Shown: positions 20,544 to 32,702 of the stretch, in pieces | Layout of the letters: each line of letters opens with the position of its first letter | Position numbering within the stretch: the first letter of the stretch is position 1 | NCBI RefSeq assembly: GCF_900497805.2 | Contig: NW_020954557.1 | Coordinates: 40,104,780-40,168,779 of the forward strand | DNA from: Vombatus ursinus | Taxonomy: Eukaryota > Chordata > Mammalia > Diprotodontia > Vombatidae | Length of the DNA stretch: 64,000 nt | Reading direction: 5' to 3' | The notes under the pieces: model-generated | Seen by the model: the letters and a program-made list of their open reading frames with translations, nothing else | What the model was told of the DNA's origin: nothing | Databases searched by the model: none | Translations under genes and position numbers: made by a program

Positions 20544-21370
20544 TATTTATATCCAACAGATACCTCTCTATTGCCCTTTGTGTTACTTTCATTTTTTTAT
20601 TCCTTAGTGTAGTATTCCATGATTTGCAGTCACATAACATTAACAAAGAAAACATTGGTTAAAAACATGCTTGTTTTTTGTTCTTTGTTTTTTTGTTGCA
20701 GGAACAAGCTTGGGGTCTTTGAAAACACCCAGACACTTTCTCAAATACTATCCACTTCTTGCTGTCCCTCCTAACTCATTATGTACCTGCTGTGTCATTT
20801 CAAGATATGTGTACTTCTGTACAGGGCAACTAGGTGGCACAGTGAATAGAGTGCCAGGCCTGGAGTAAGGAAGACCTATCTTCCTGAGTTCAAATCTGGC
20901 GTCAGACACTTACTAGTTGTGTGACCCTGGGCAAGTGACTTAACCCTGTTTGCCTCACTTTCCTCATCTGTAAAATAAGCTGAAGAGGAAAACGGCAAAC
21001 CACTCCAGTATCTTTGCCAAGAAAACCCTAAATGGGGTCATGAGGAGTCAGACGTGATTGAAAAACAATGTGCTTTTGGTATATGACTGGTTTAATGGAC
21101 TCTCCATCCATTTTTAAATCATAGTCTTCACAATAAGTATAGTTCATTCACTTGGTTTTTCCATATAGGTTGTTAAGTGGATATCATTTGAATTATGAAA
21201 CTTATAGAGGAAGCCCTCTATTTTTTCTGGAGCTTGATGCAATCAGCATGGTGGCATCTGCAAGTAGGATCATCCAAAACAGTAGTAGCCACATTTTTTT
21301 GATTGCTTACCCCATGAGTAAAAAAAAAAGTTGTCAACATCTACTGTATGTGGATATTTATTTTTAAATT
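20544..21370 (-). repeat. Degraded non-LTR retrotransposon (RTE-like) with RT motif
   Basis: The reverse complement of about 21228-21272 translates ILLADATMLIASSS, which fits the (F/Y)ADD catalytic block of a reverse transcriptase (A-D-D worn to A-D-A). The surrounding AT-rich DNA has similar wear. A MAR1 SINE (20824-21069) sits in the middle. The family assignment is tentative, and the part at 20544-20823 is included only by proximity and style. Confidence 0.4.
20824..21069 (+). repeat. MAR1-type SINE, full length
   Basis: GGGCAACTAGGTGGCACAGT head, CACTTACTAGTTGTGTGACC, GTTTGCCTCACTTTCCTCAT, CGGCAAACCACTCCAGTATC, TAAATGGGGTCATGAGGAGT. Confidence 0.93.
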
Positions 21371-21479
21371 AGATATATGTGCTACTGTACTAATAGCTAT
21401 ATAAAACATACAAAAATAGAAATTAAAAAAACACTTAGTAATAGCTATGCTTAAGGAAATCATTGGAGCACCTGTGTGC

Positions 21480-21760
21480 AGTATGGACAAGAGAGGGGAG
21501 AGGTCGAAGCAGAGAGACCAATCAGGAGATATTACGATAGTCCAGGAGAGATGTGATAAAATTGTGGATTAGGGTTGAGGTTCAGATTAAGAGATGTGGA
21601 CAGATGCAAAAGGTGTTGAGGAGGGAGGAATGACAAGGTTTGGCAACTAATTTGAAATGTGGGGTGAGGTAGAGTGAAGACCTGAAGATGACTGAGATTA
21701 TAAACCTAGGTGACAAAACATGGCAGTGCCTTTAATGGTAATTCAGAAGGGGTAGATTTC
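21480..21760 (-). repeat. L2 LINE 5' part, antisense
   Basis: AGAGAGACCAATCAGGAGAT, ATAGTCCAGGAGAGATGTGA, AAGGTTTGGCAACTAATTTG and GATTATAAACCTAGGTGAC follow antisense L2. Confidence 0.75.
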
Positions 21761-22119
21761 AGGGGATGCATAACGAAAAGAAAGCCATGATGCATTGCAA
21801 CTTGTATAACTCACTGTGTTCTATAAAGGTGGATGGTTCTTACTAGTCACTGCTTTGGAGCATAGAACCTGCCTTCCCAAAGCCACTTGCTAATAGCCAA
21901 AGGGAATGGGCATGGTCTGGAGGGGGTTATTTTCCCATTGGTACTTGCACAGACACTACTATGGGGACTAGATAAGAATTAGGTTATACATGCCTTGAAG
22001 AGTGGGTCCTTGGCTCAGAATGGGATTGAAGTTGGAAGTTTTTATAGCAGAGGGAGGGACTGAAGTGAGGGAATATTAGCATAGTATAAAGGTAGTTGTA
22101 ATCATGTTGGAGATGAGTC
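21761..22119. other. Unassigned DNA
   Basis: No gene or named repeat. It could be an old LTR or RTE 3' sequence, but I have no motif to support either. Confidence 0.35.
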
Positions 22120-22591
22120 CTACAATTGACTATTACAGGAAGGATAGGACCTATCTTCCCACCCTCTGATTGGTTAGTCACACATTTTAGAGTCATGGCT
22201 CAACCTCCACTTTGGAAACTACAGGTTTATATGACTTTACCATTTCAGTTCCATTTGGATTCTCTGCTGACCATCTTCCATAATGGTGACAAACACTTTT
22301 ACAAAGGCATATGCATTATTTTTATGCCTTATTTGATATTAGTGATCAGAGAGTCATTGAACAAATTTATCTTCATCGTTTTTTAAGGAATCACTTCTGA
22401 TCTTGACCTATTCAGGGGAGGGACCTTGTTGGAGGAGAGCTTTAAAAGCTTCATTTTGTTCTGCCAAATCAAATGCCTTTTTATAGTTAAAACAGTAAAT
22501 ATGGTAGGATATTGTATTCCCTGAACCTTTCAGGAAATTGTGTGTCTATAAAGGTATAATCAATTATAGGACATTCTTTGTAAACTCCCTT

Positions 22592-22628
22592 GATATATAT
22601 ACATATATATGTATATATATGTATACAG
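22592..22628. repeat. TA-rich simple repeat
   Basis: Alternating TATATA and TGTATA units inside the RTE relic. Confidence 0.85.
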
Positions 22629-22739
22629 ATAATTCTTTTCATGAAGATTTTATAAAGTTGAGGAAGTAGATGGGTCTATAGTAATTGATGTCCTTTTGAT
22701 TGTCTTTAACAGAAATACAGAGAAGGGAAAGGAAACAAA

Positions 22740-23000
22740 ATAAGCATTTATATTGCTCCTACTATGTGTTAGGGACTGTGCTAAGTGCTTTATAACTGTC
22801 TCATTTGATCTTCACAACAACTGTTCTGGGTAGGTGTGGTTATCCCCATTTTACATTTTAGGAAATTGAGGCAAACAAAGGTTAAGTGACTTGCCCAGGG
22901 TGACACAGTTAATACGTGTCTGAGACAGGATTTTAACTCAGGTTTCCTGACTTCATTTCCAGGACTCTATACACTGTGCTACCTACCTGTCTAATACTGT
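22740..23000 (-). repeat. MIR, near full length, antisense, inside RTE
   Basis: TGCTCCTACTATGTGTTAGG, TGTGCTAAGTGCTTTATAAC, GTTAAGTGACTTGCCCAGGG and CACTGTGCTACCTACCTGTC. Confidence 0.9.
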
Positions 23001-23347
23001 CTATGATTAAAAAAAATAGTTAGCTATCTTAGCTTCTTTCAGATAGCTTGAGAATTAATCCTACAATATTCTCAAAGTTGTGATCCCTCTGGCATGGACC
23101 TTCTTGGTATGTATATGGTTTGGTCTAGCCACTCATTGCATTTTCCCCCAATTTCTATTTCTGCTTCTTCATGTTAGTGATTAGGATTTGAGTTGGCTCC
23201 ATGTAATAAAGAAAAGGGATTGTCAAAGAAGCATGAACATATCTCTCACATTTCTATCTTGTGGTTGGCCTTCCAATTTCATCTCTAAGTGCTGTTTGGG
23301 TGATCTGGCTGACATGGATCTCTGTAGCTTTCTCTAAACTCATTTTT

Positions 23348-24077
23348 CCTTTTGCTGCTTCTTTTTAAAAAAAAATAATTATTAGTTTTCAACATTCACT
23401 TTTATAAGATTTTGAATTCTATATTTCCCCCCTTCCCCTTCCTCCTCCTCAAGATGGCATGAAATCTGATATAAGCTATACATGTACAATCATATTTCCA
23501 CATTATTTATTCCACATATTTCCACATTAGTCACGTTGTAAAAGAAGAATCAGAACAAAAGGGAAAAACCATGAGAAAGAAAAAAAGAAAGACAGTAGTC
23601 TGCTTCCATCTGCATTCAGACTCCTGGAGGTGGATAGCATTTTCCATCATGAGTCTTTTGGAATTCTCTTAAATCATTGCATTGCTGAGAAGAGCTAAGT
23701 CTAACAGAGCTGGTCATCATACAATGTAGCTGTTTCTGTGTACAACGTTCTCCTCATTTTGCTTACTTCACTCAGCACTAGTTCACGAACGTCTTTCCAG
23801 GTTTTTCTGAAGGCCGCCTGCTCACTGTTTCTTGTGGAATAATAGTAATCTATCACATTCATATACCACAACTTGTTCAGTCATTCCCTAATTGATGATC
23901 ATCCCCTCAATTTCCAATTCTTGGCCAAAGCTATAAAAAGAGCTGCTATAAATATTTTTGTACATGTGGGTCCTTTCCCCTTTTTTATGATCTCTTTGGG
24001 ATATAGACCTAGTAGTGGTATTGCTGGATCAAAGGGTATGCACAGTTTTATAGTCCTTTGGCCTTCTGCTGCTTCTT
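23348..24077 (-). mobile_element. 5'-truncated L1 inside RTE, with target duplication
   Basis: Body 23364-24061: AGTTTTCAACATTCACTTTT, CACATTAGTCACGTTGTAAA, AGCATTTTCCATCATGAGTC, CATATACCACAACTTGTTCA and TATTGCTGGATCAAAGGGTA. It is flanked by CCTTTTGCTGCTTCTT (23348-23363) and CCTTCTGCTGCTTCTT (24062-24077), one mismatch in 16. The RTE text continues on both sides. Confidence 0.92.
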
Positions 24078-25209
24078 ATGCTCTTATGAGGTGATACTAG
24101 CTCATAATCTTTCACCATTCTCTCTTGTAAGGCTTTGCAAATGAGTTTATAGTCTTTACTGTTGTTGCCCCTGGTTGCCATGTCTCTACACTTAGCAAGA
24201 GGATCAAGTGTTTGCTGGCTGAGGTGGCCTCCTAGGCCATTATAGACTCCTTATTGTAGTGATTGCTTTAAATCAGTTAACCTTCCATTGGAAACATTAA
24301 TAGTTCATGTTGGTGTTTGTTCCTTTATCCAGTTCTCATTTTTTTGGTCATTGATAACTTATTTAAATAGGTTAGATTGGCAATGTTATAGTTGCATGCA
24401 ATATTTTCTCATCTTTGTCCTAATTTTGGGTTAATTTTCATCTTTGTTCTGACAAGTAGCTGATCTGTTTTTGTATGGACAGTTGATTCAGAAATGACTT
24501 ACACATGGTCGACCTGCTGTTTTCTGCCTATTAATATGTAGTCAACTGCATTTTTATAGTGTGTTTGATATGCAGCACCTTTCAACTTTATTCTTGAAGC
24601 AAGTACTTGTGATGACTTTAGGCTTCTGTGTAGCCTCTGAACTCTTATACTTCTTAATCTTGAGTAAATTTTTCAACTTTTTTTTTTTTGCCAACTTCCC
24701 CTTTTCATTAAAGTCACTATGTATTAAAGTGTACATTGATTTACTAGAGAAGATCTGGTTTGCTGAGTTCTTTTGAAAACTTCCCTATTTTTTCATCTAC
24801 TGCAACAGATGTTAGCAGGTCAACTGCAATTATCTTCATAGTGATCTTTTTGCTTATGTTCATCACAAGCATCTCAAAGCAAGACAACCAAGTGTCTCAT
24901 GAAGTGATATTTCTTGCTGCCTTTGGTGGCATGGTTAATCCAATCTCTTCACCAACTCCTTTAACTTGTTACTCAAGGTGAGTGTGAGCTCTCTTTTCAT
25001 TTAGCTATAACATTTTTGTATTTTCTATCGTGGATAAATAGCAATACTGATATAATTTTGTTTTTCCAGTATGTCAAATCATTGAGATGCACACGTAATT
25101 TACATTTTAGACATCAAGAATTAAATTAATGTTTATGGGTGGTATAAAACTATGTGATTCTTAGAGCCTTCCTAACCAATGTTGAGAAAAGAGTCTACAT
25201 GTTTAATTC

Positions 25210-25385
25210 TGACTGGATTTGGAATCAGATAACTTCAGTTTAAATCTCCAACAGCTATCGTTTGAACTGTCTGATCTTGGGGAATATCTCTTTATTTCTT
25301 TAGGACTTAATTTCTTCACGTATAAAATTTTGGGGGTGGACTAGATTAGATCTTGTACAATTCTCTAAGTCCTATGATCCTTCTT
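25210..25385 (+). repeat. MIR/THER CORE-SINE
   Basis: GACTGGATTTGGAATCAGAT, GATCTTGGGGAATATCTCTT, GGGGTGGACTAGATTAGATC and CCTATGATCC end the SINE. Confidence 0.75.
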
Positions 25386-25399
25386 TGAAAAATTTAATT

Positions 25400-25720
25400 T
25401 CATTTGGAAACCAGTAAGAGTGCCACAATAATCTCATATTCCTTGACCTTTTTTGCATCATTTAACACTGTTGACTAACCCCTCTTCCTGTTGTTTCTTT
25501 TTTTAAAATGTGATATTAAAAATTGTCATAATTTCTGAATGCCCCATTCCTTCTTAATATTTTCTCAGTTTCTGTGACACTGCTCTCACTTTCTTACATC
25601 TTCCTACCTTTCTGCTCATTTTTTCTTGGTTGCCTTCACTAATTCCTCCTTCCTTTCTAATAAATGTATCTATGTATATCAAAGCTCTAGTCTTGACTGA
25701 CTTATCTACTTTTGATATAC
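25400..25720 (+). repeat. L2 LINE 5' fragment
   Basis: TTAACACTGTTGACTAACCC and TTTCTGTGACACTGCTCTCA correspond to the L2 RT text that reads GACACTGTTGACCATCCC and TTGTGACACTGCTCTC. Confidence 0.65.
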
Positions 25721-25739
25721 TCTTGTCCTTGACTATGTG

Positions 25740-26000
25740 TGCTCCATTTTAATTTTCAAGGTGTCCACTACTTGGGTAAGGCTTTCCATATTCCATTCCA
25801 ACTGGTTTATTCTCCTTCTAAGTGTCCTATTTTAATTATTTACATATTTTTCAACTCTTCTTTCATTTTTTCCAACCACTTTAGGAGTCCTTTTGGCCAA
25901 TCCACTCTATTTTCTGGGCTTCTCTTTGTAATTATTATAGAATTATTTTCTTTTTCTGGAATTTTATCTTGGGATTCTCTTACCCACAGGACTTTATTGT
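25740..26000 (-). repeat. L1 ORF1 coiled-coil fragment, antisense
   Basis: TTTTCAAGGTGTCCACTACT and TTGGCCAATCCACTCTATTT resemble the antisense ORF1 coiled coil of marsupial L1. The first phrase has a counterpart at 62.86 kb (TTTTCAAGGAGTCCATTCAT). Confidence 0.45.
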
Positions 26001-26068
26001 ACAGGGTATACCAAAAATCTTAGTGAAGTCTTAAACTTTTAAAGCTAAATCTTTGGGGACACTGTGTA
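26000..26068. mobile_element. Mariner-type mini inverted element
   Basis: A 65-bp unit (26002-26066) between TA dinucleotides: CAGGGTATACCAAAAATCTT on the left, CTTTGGGGACACTGTG on the right, approximately inverted copies. This fits the CAGGGTGTCCCAAAAGTCTT ends of mariner MITEs, with part of the right arm lost. Confidence 0.45.
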
Positions 26069-26489
26069 TCAGGAGTATTCTTCTACATGCTTATGCCTTC
26101 AAACTCTGAAGATTGTGTGGCAAAGGACAAGTTTCTCTTCCTTGGTTCTAAAATTTCTGGCGATATGGTCAGTATGATCCTTCAGTGTAAGACCTGGAGT
26201 AGGAGTGGAATGCTATAAGTAGACATAGTGTCCATCTTTGACTTCACTTTAATCCTACCTGAAATAGCTTCTTAACCTGGTCTTCTCCAGAAGACTTAAG
26301 CTGGGGTACTTAGGGAGAGATCATGGCCCAGAGTGAGATGGCTGAGTTTGAGATCCTTGTTTGCTCTGCCTCTCCCACAGTCCTAGCTAGGTTAACCCAA
26401 CTAAAACAGTGGTGGTCTCTGCCTATACCTCATGATGCTGGACCAGCCATGGCCCCTTTTCCCAGTCTGTGGATACTGCACCAAGTCAG
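26069..26489. other. Unassigned DNA
   Basis: Less AT-rich than its neighbours. No gene or repeat I can name. Confidence 0.35.
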
Positions 26490-26670
26490 GCCTTTTTTTT
26501 AATGAAAAAAATTAAAATTCTTTTATTTTCCAATAAACAAACATTAACTTTTTTTCTCCCTCCCTCTTGTCCTAATTTTTTTTAAATAAAAAGACGAACA
26601 AAATCCTTATAACAAATATTCATTGTCAAGCAAAACAAATTCCCACACTGGGAATATCTGTCCCCCCTAT
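26490..26670 (-). repeat. L1 3'-UTR fragment, antisense
   Basis: A T run, then AATCCTTATAACAAATATTC, TTGTCAAGCAAAACAAATTC and CCACACTGGGAATATCTGT. Confidence 0.8.
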
Positions 26671-26689
26671 AGTCTTTGACTTGAATATT

Positions 26690-27110
26690 TTTCCAGGTAT
26701 GGCTTAGATTAAATTTACCTTTATGCTGATGCCTTCCAAATCTTTAAATACATTTCTGAGCTCTGGTTCTGTATTTCCAACAGCTTGATGGACACTTTCA
26801 CATAGATATCCAATAGGACCTCAAATTTAACGTGTTCAAAATTGGATTGATCATCTTTCAGGCAAAACTAACCCTTTTGGTAATGACTCTTGTTTTGTTG
26901 ATGACACTACTGTTCTAATCAATTAGGCTCAAGACCTTAGGTACTCTGGAGTCTTTCTTCTCCCTTAGCCCCTAATTCACTTCCTTGCCACATCCTATTT
27001 TCAATCTTTGCAATAGCACTTGAATATTTTTCCCTTTTTACACCCACTGCTTCCATTGGAATTCAAGTCTTCATCACTTCTTTCCATCTACTGTTAAAGT
27101 AATTGTTTAA
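26690..27110 (+). repeat. L2 LINE fragment, sense
   Basis: CCAATAGGACCTCAAATTTA, TGTTCAAAATTGGATTGATC, TACTCTGGAGTCTTTCTTCT and TTCAAGTCTTCATCACTTCT match the L2 segment between the YADD-type block and the downstream RT. Confidence 0.75.
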
Positions 27111-27234
27111 AAAAAATTCTGAGCTTAACGAATACCAAATAAAATTCAAATTTCCATTCATATTGTAGAGTCAAAGGAGAGAATTGCACATGAAACTGGG
27201 AATCTCTATTATTTTCAACTTGCTTTTCTTTTGA

Positions 27235-28550
27235 AAGAGACAATAAATTCAACACATAACTTTTTTTTCTTTAAATTTTTTAAAAAGGTAAGTTTTAGTA
27301 ACATCTTTCGTTTTTTAAAGTCACCAGAATTTCTCCCAGTATTTCCCCTCCCAGAAAGTCATCCCATTGAACATTTTTTCAAGATGAATAAGAGAAAAAT
27401 TAGCAAAACTGACCAATTCATTTTCCTCCATTGGTCTTAAATACTGTTTCCTGAATTAGGATTTTTGTTGTTGTTTCTCTTCCTCTGCAAAGATAGTGCT
27501 TTGTCTCTTTAGTTATTTTTGCTCAATCTACTTTAGGGCATTCCTCTTCACACAGATTTTCTTTCTCTCATCCTTATGTTCCCTTCCCCCCATAACCATT
27601 TTCTTGTCACTCCTTTCCCTAGTTTTGGAGTGGTGTTGTTATAAATATATCTATTGGTTCTGCTCACTTCACTCTGCCTCAGTTCACACAACTCTTCTCA
27701 GGTTTTTCTGAAACCATTCCTTTCATCATTTCTTAATACACAATGATGTTCCATTAAATTAATGTAACATAATTTGTTCAGCTATTCACCCAGTTAATGA
27801 GCACCTCCTTGGTTTCTAATTCTTTCCCGCTATAGAAAAGAGCTGTTATAAATATATTTTGGCATATGGTCCCCTTTCCTCTTTCTTTAATCTCTTTGGG
27901 GATATAGCCTGAATAATGGTATTTCTGGGTCAAATATTATGCACAGTTTAGTGGCATTTGGGTTGTAGTTTCAACTACTTTCAAACTGTTTTCCAGAATG
28001 GCTGGACCAATTCATAGCTTCACCAGTAGTGCATTAGTGTGCCTTTCCAATATTGGTCTTTTTTCTTTTTTCATCTTTGCTAGTTTCTTGGGTATGTTGC
28101 AAGGGGACTTCAGAATTAATTTAATTTGCATTTCTCTAATTATTAGTGATCTTACTCATATGATTATTGATAGCCTGAATTTCTTCCTTTGAAAACTGCC
28201 TATTTATATCCTTTGATCATTTATCTACTGGGGAATAGTTTTTGTTCTTATTATTTGAATCAGTTCCTTATATATATTAGAAATAAATTCTTTATCACAT
28301 ATACTTGCTATAAATTGCTTCCCCCAGTTAATGATTTCTTTTCTAATTTTAACTGCTTTAGTTTTGTTTCCATACAACCACTTAAATTTTGTGTAATAAA
28401 ATTTTCCATTTTATCTTCTATTTGGTCATTATTTCTTCCCCTATCCATAGATCTGATTTCTTTCTCCTCTGACTTGTTTATGACATAAACATAACTTAGT
28501 TATATGTCCATTTAGAGCTTATCTTGGTATATGCCAGAGGAATCTTTCCA
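27235..28550 (-). repeat. L1 LINE 3' half, antisense
   Basis: The 3'-UTR (27235-27650) passes into the ORF2 C-terminal region: GGTTCTGCTCACTTCACTCT, GAGCTGTTATAAATATATTT, GAATGGCTGGACCAATTCAT, TTTGCATTTCTCTAATTATT, AATTTTCCATTTTATCTTC. It stops near 28550 where an L2 begins. The plus-strand frames at 27496-28488 are antisense shadows. Confidence 0.9.
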
Positions 28551-28579
28551 ATGCACACAGAGGATCAAGACACTCAGTT

Positions 28580-29065
28580 GGTCAAAAAAGACTTTTGTTG
28601 CCAAAAGATAAAACTTAACATGTCATTCAAGGCACTTCACAATCTGATTTCACCATACTTTTCCATCCTCATTTCATAATACTTTCTTTAATGCATTCTA
28701 TACTCTAGTCAAATTGAACTATTTTCTGTGCTTCCTGTTGTCCTGTGCTTGTTTTCTACCTTCTGTGCTTGTTTTACATTCATGGAATAGACTCATTCAA
28801 TATCTTCATCTGTTCTTCTCTAAAGCCCAACTCAGATATCACTTCTTCCATAATACCCTCTTTAAAGTTAGAAGTTAGAAGTGATTCCTCCCTTTATGAG
28901 TCTGCTAGGCTTTCCCTACTCATTTAATTATTTTTATCTTGTACAACAGTAGTTTGATTAACTGCTTTATTCACCTAATGGAGCATAAAATCCTTGAGGA
29001 CAGGGACTACATAGTTTTCATTTTTTTTTTTGTATCCCCAGGGCCTAGAACTTTACCTTTCACAT
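28580..29065 (+). repeat. L2 LINE 3' part, sense
   Basis: CAAGGCACTTCACAATCTGA, TTCTATACTCTAGTCAAATT, AAGCCCAACTCAGATATCAC, AAATCCTTGAGGACAGGGAC and TTTGTATCCCCAGGGCCTAG. Confidence 0.85.
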
Positions 29066-29354
29066 ATTTCCATAGATCTCATTGATGTATCTCATTCATT
29101 TCAATCTCATCAATGTGGTACAGATTGTAATCTAACCATTCCTTTTCATGTTGTGAGATTCTTATCAATGTCCCATCATAAATCCTGCTCAGTAGGTCTA
29201 TTCAGCAGGCTAAGGGTGAGTATCTAGAGCTTCTGATATTACATGGATATCAATAATGCATGTGAGCTATCATTCACTTTTACTACATAACTAACCCAGC
29301 TCCTTCTCTGATCATACATGTCTCATCTTTTAAACCATGTTGTGTATATAATTT
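29066..29354. other. Unassigned DNA between L2 and L1
   Basis: TCTCATTGATG/TCTCATCAATG phrases recur locally. No family can be named. Confidence 0.35.
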
Positions 29355-29788
29355 TTTGTTTTTAAAAAAATTTGTATGGATACATTTTGTTTTTACATTG
29401 TCTAAACATACCCCTACATCTGTCTCCCTCTCCTCTTTCAGAGAGCCTACTGCTTATAACAAAGAATTCTTTTAAAAAAACAAAGAGGGTGAGAAGATGA
29501 ATTTTTGTTTTTAGCAAAACATAAATACATTGAAAAAATGTGATGTTATATGTAGTGTTCCATACATGGAGAGCCCTATCTCTGCAAAGGAGTTGGGACA
29601 GGTGTCTTCTCATATCTCCTTTTTTTGGGGGGGGAGAAAGAAAGCTTATTCTTATACTCATTTTTGATTGTTTTGCAGTGGTTGTTTTTTTTTTTATTTA
29701 CATTGTTGTAGTCATTGTGTATATTGTTTCCTTAGCTCTGCTTACTTCACTTTGAAATCCATGCTTTTCTATAGTCATCATTTCTTTT
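29355..29788 (-). repeat. L1 copy A, 3' end, split by later L1s
   Basis: TTGTATGGATACATTTTGTT, ATCTCTGCAAAGGAGTTGGG and TTCCTTAGCTCTGCTTACTT are a 3'-UTR and ORF2 end. The text breaks off at CATCATTTCTT where another L1 tail starts. The matching continuation, with a gap of about 150 bp, is found from about 35816. Confidence 0.75.
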
Positions 29789-31133
29789 TTTTAAGTAAGT
29801 TTTTATTCATGTCTTTTGTTATTTACATCAGCATAGTTTCTCCTAATATCCTTACATCTACCCTTCCCAGAGAATCATTCCGTACAATAAATAGCATTTA
29901 AAAAAAAGAAAAAGAAGGAAAAAAATCAACATTATTGATTAATACATAGGAAAAGTCTGAAAATATGTACAATGTACATTTCCTACCTCTGCAAAGAGGT
30001 GGAGTGGGAGTGTCTTCTCATTTCTCTTCTTTGGAGCCATGCTTGTTCTTTATAGTTTTGCAACATTCACTTTTTATTTTTGTGTATGTGTTGTTCTTTC
30101 AGTTTATAATGTTGTAGTCATTGCACATGTGGTTTTCTTGGCTCTGCTTCGTTCACTCTGCATCAGTTCATGGCTATCTTTCTATGTTTCTTTTTAACAC
30201 ATTCATCACTTCTTATAGCATTGTAATATTACATTCATGTAACACAATGTATTTAATTATTTACCAATTGATGGGCATCTACTTTGTTTCTGATTCTTTG
30301 CTATCACAAAGAGTGCTACCACAAATAATTTAGTGTATGTGGGGAACTTTCTTCTTAATGTTGGTCTCCTTCAGGTAAAAGCCCAATAAAGGAACCACTA
30401 GGTCAAAGGGGATAGATATTTTAGTCACTTTATTTGTATAATTCCAAAATACTTTCCAAAATGGTTGTGCCAATTCACAGTTCCACCAACAATATTTCAT
30501 TGTGTCTATTGTCCTACAACCCTTCCAACACTGGCTGTTGCCATCATCTGCTATCTTTGCCAGCTTTTAGGATATAAGGTAAAACTTCAGGGTCATTTTG
30601 ATGTACATTTCTCTTATTACTAGTGATTTGGAACATTCTTTTGTGTTGTTAATAGTCTGCAATTCTTCTTTTAAGAATTGTTTGTTCATGTTCTATGACA
30701 ACTTATCTATTGATGAATGGCTTTTGGTCTCATTTATATATAATACATACATACATATATGCATATATATCTGTTAATTGTTTATATATCTTTGATTCCA
30801 AATAATTATCAGAGAAATATGATACAAAGACTTTCCCACCCATTTGACTCGTCTTCTAATCCTAAGTGTATTTATTTTGTCTGTGCAGAAGATTTTCAGT
30901 ACCTTGTAGTCAAACCTATCTATTTTATCTTTTGTAATTGCGTCTATCTCTTGTTTGGGTAAGAATACATCTCCTACCCATAACTGGAAGAGGTATATGA
31001 TCTGCTTCTCTTCTAATTTTTTCATAGTATGATGTAATATTAAGGTCACGTATCCATTTATAATGTATTGTGGAATATGATGAAAGGTGTTGGTTTAAGC
31101 CAAATTTCTGCCAGGCTTCTTTCCAGTTATCCC

Positions 31134-31318
31134 AGTAGTTTTTTTGTTTGTTTGTTTGTTTGTTTTTTGGTGAGGCACTTGGGGTTAAGTGACTTGTCCA
31201 GAGTCACACAACTAGTAAATATCATGTGTCAGAGGTCGGATTTGAACTGAGGTCCTCCTGACTCCACGCCTGGTGCTCTATGCACTGCACCATTTAGCTT
31301 CCCACATTAGTTTTTTTT
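31134..31318 (-). repeat. tRNA-derived SINE inside L1 copy B
   Basis: A GTTT-repeat tail, GGCACTTGGGGTTAAGTGAC, GTCACACAACTAGTAAATAT and TGCACTGCACCATTTAGCTT. Flanked by AGTAGTTTTTT and ATTAGTTTTTT, with L1 text resuming at ATCAAATAGGGTC. Confidence 0.9.
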
Positions 31319-32702
31319 TTTTAATCAAATAGGGTCTTCTTTCCTAAGTAATTTATGTTCTTGAAAACTGGTCTATTGAGTTCCTTTGCTTCTTATTATC
31401 CCTTGTCTAATCTGTTCTATTCATCTCTATTTTTTTTTAAACCAATACCACATGGTTTTGATGTTGTTTTACAATATAGCTTGAGGTGTATAAATGCTGT
31501 TATCTCTTTGACTATAACTCTTTTCCTAATTTCTTTTGATGTTCTAGATCTTATGTTTTTCCAAATAAATTTTGTTATTATTTTATCAAGTTTTATAAAG
31601 TATCCTTTTGATAATTTGATTGGAATGGCATTAAAAATGTAAATGAATTTTGGTAGCGTTGTGATATTTAGTATATTGACACAGTACGGCCGTTGAGCAC
31701 AGACTATTTCTTCAGCTATTTTAGAGCTGTTCTTTATTTCTTTAAGGAGCACTTTGTAATAGAATCTATATATGTCTTTGGGTATTTTGGTAGATTGATT
31801 CCCGGATACTTTATGTATTTTGTAGTTATTTGTAGTTATTTCAGTGGGATTTCCCTTTCTATTAGTGCCTCTTGGAATCTGTTATTATTATATAGAAGTG
31901 CAGTAGATTTTTGAGGGTTTATTTATAGCCTGCTACTTTGCTGAAGCTATTAATTTTCTTCATTAGTATCTGCTGATTCTCTGAATCCAAGTATGCCATC
32001 ATATCATTAACAAATAGGGTTTTATATCCTCTTTATCTATCTTTATGCCTTTAATTCCTTTCTTTTTTCTTTTGCTATTGCTAGCATTTCCAGACTTACA
32101 TCATATAATAGTGGAGAAAGTGGGAACCCTTGCTTTGCTTCCACATTTATTGGAAAAGGTATCCACAATTGCATGTGATACTTGCTGTTAGTTTATATAC
32201 ATATGTACATACATATATATAATATTTTAAAAGGTTCCTCTATATCTATACTTTGTAAGATTTTTAGCATAAATGGGTATTATACATTTTCAAAGGTTTT
32301 TTCTACACCTATTCAGATAATAATGTGGTTTGAGATATTTTTGTTTTTGATATAATTAATTATATTGATTGTTTTCTTAATGTTGAGCCATCCTTGCATC
32401 CCATATATAAATCTGACTGGGTCATAATGAATGATTTCTTGGATCAATTGTTGTAATCTAATGAGATTTTATTTAAAATCTTTGAATTAATATTCATTTA
32501 GTGATCTGGGTCTATAGTTTTCCTCTGCTTCATCCTTCCCTGGTTTAGGCATTAGTACTATATTTTTCTCATAAAACAAATCTGGTAGGGTGCTTTCTTT
32601 CTCAATTTTTGAGAATAATCTGTATAGTTTGGATATTAATTGTTCTTTAAAAGTCTGATAGAATTCTCTTGTGAATTCATCAAGACCAAGAGTTTTTTTC
32701 TT

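Larger units (their letters stand above)
22120..24990 (-). repeat. RTE-clade LINE, EN and RT remnants, interrupted by MIR and L1
   Basis: Read on the minus strand from right to left. Near 24775-24840 the peptide LLTSVAVDEKIGKFSKEL precedes, at about 24690-24730, YTLIHSDFNEKGKLAK, which fits the GDFNAK block of an apurinic-type endonuclease. Near the left end (22265-22330) YAFVKVFVTIMEDGQQRIQM fits the same RT block as SKVFVTVVENVFHKIQIEG in the 16.8-kb copy. An EN-to-RT order on one strand is what an RTE element has. A MIR (22740-23000) and an L1 (23364-24061) are inserted. All frames are broken. Confidence 0.75.

Noticed and set aside
31417-31752. 111-codon minus-strand frame
   Set aside because: It is antisense-L1 ORF2 (text such as FIYIFNAIPIKLSKGYF and KIITKFIWKN matches L1), not a host gene.
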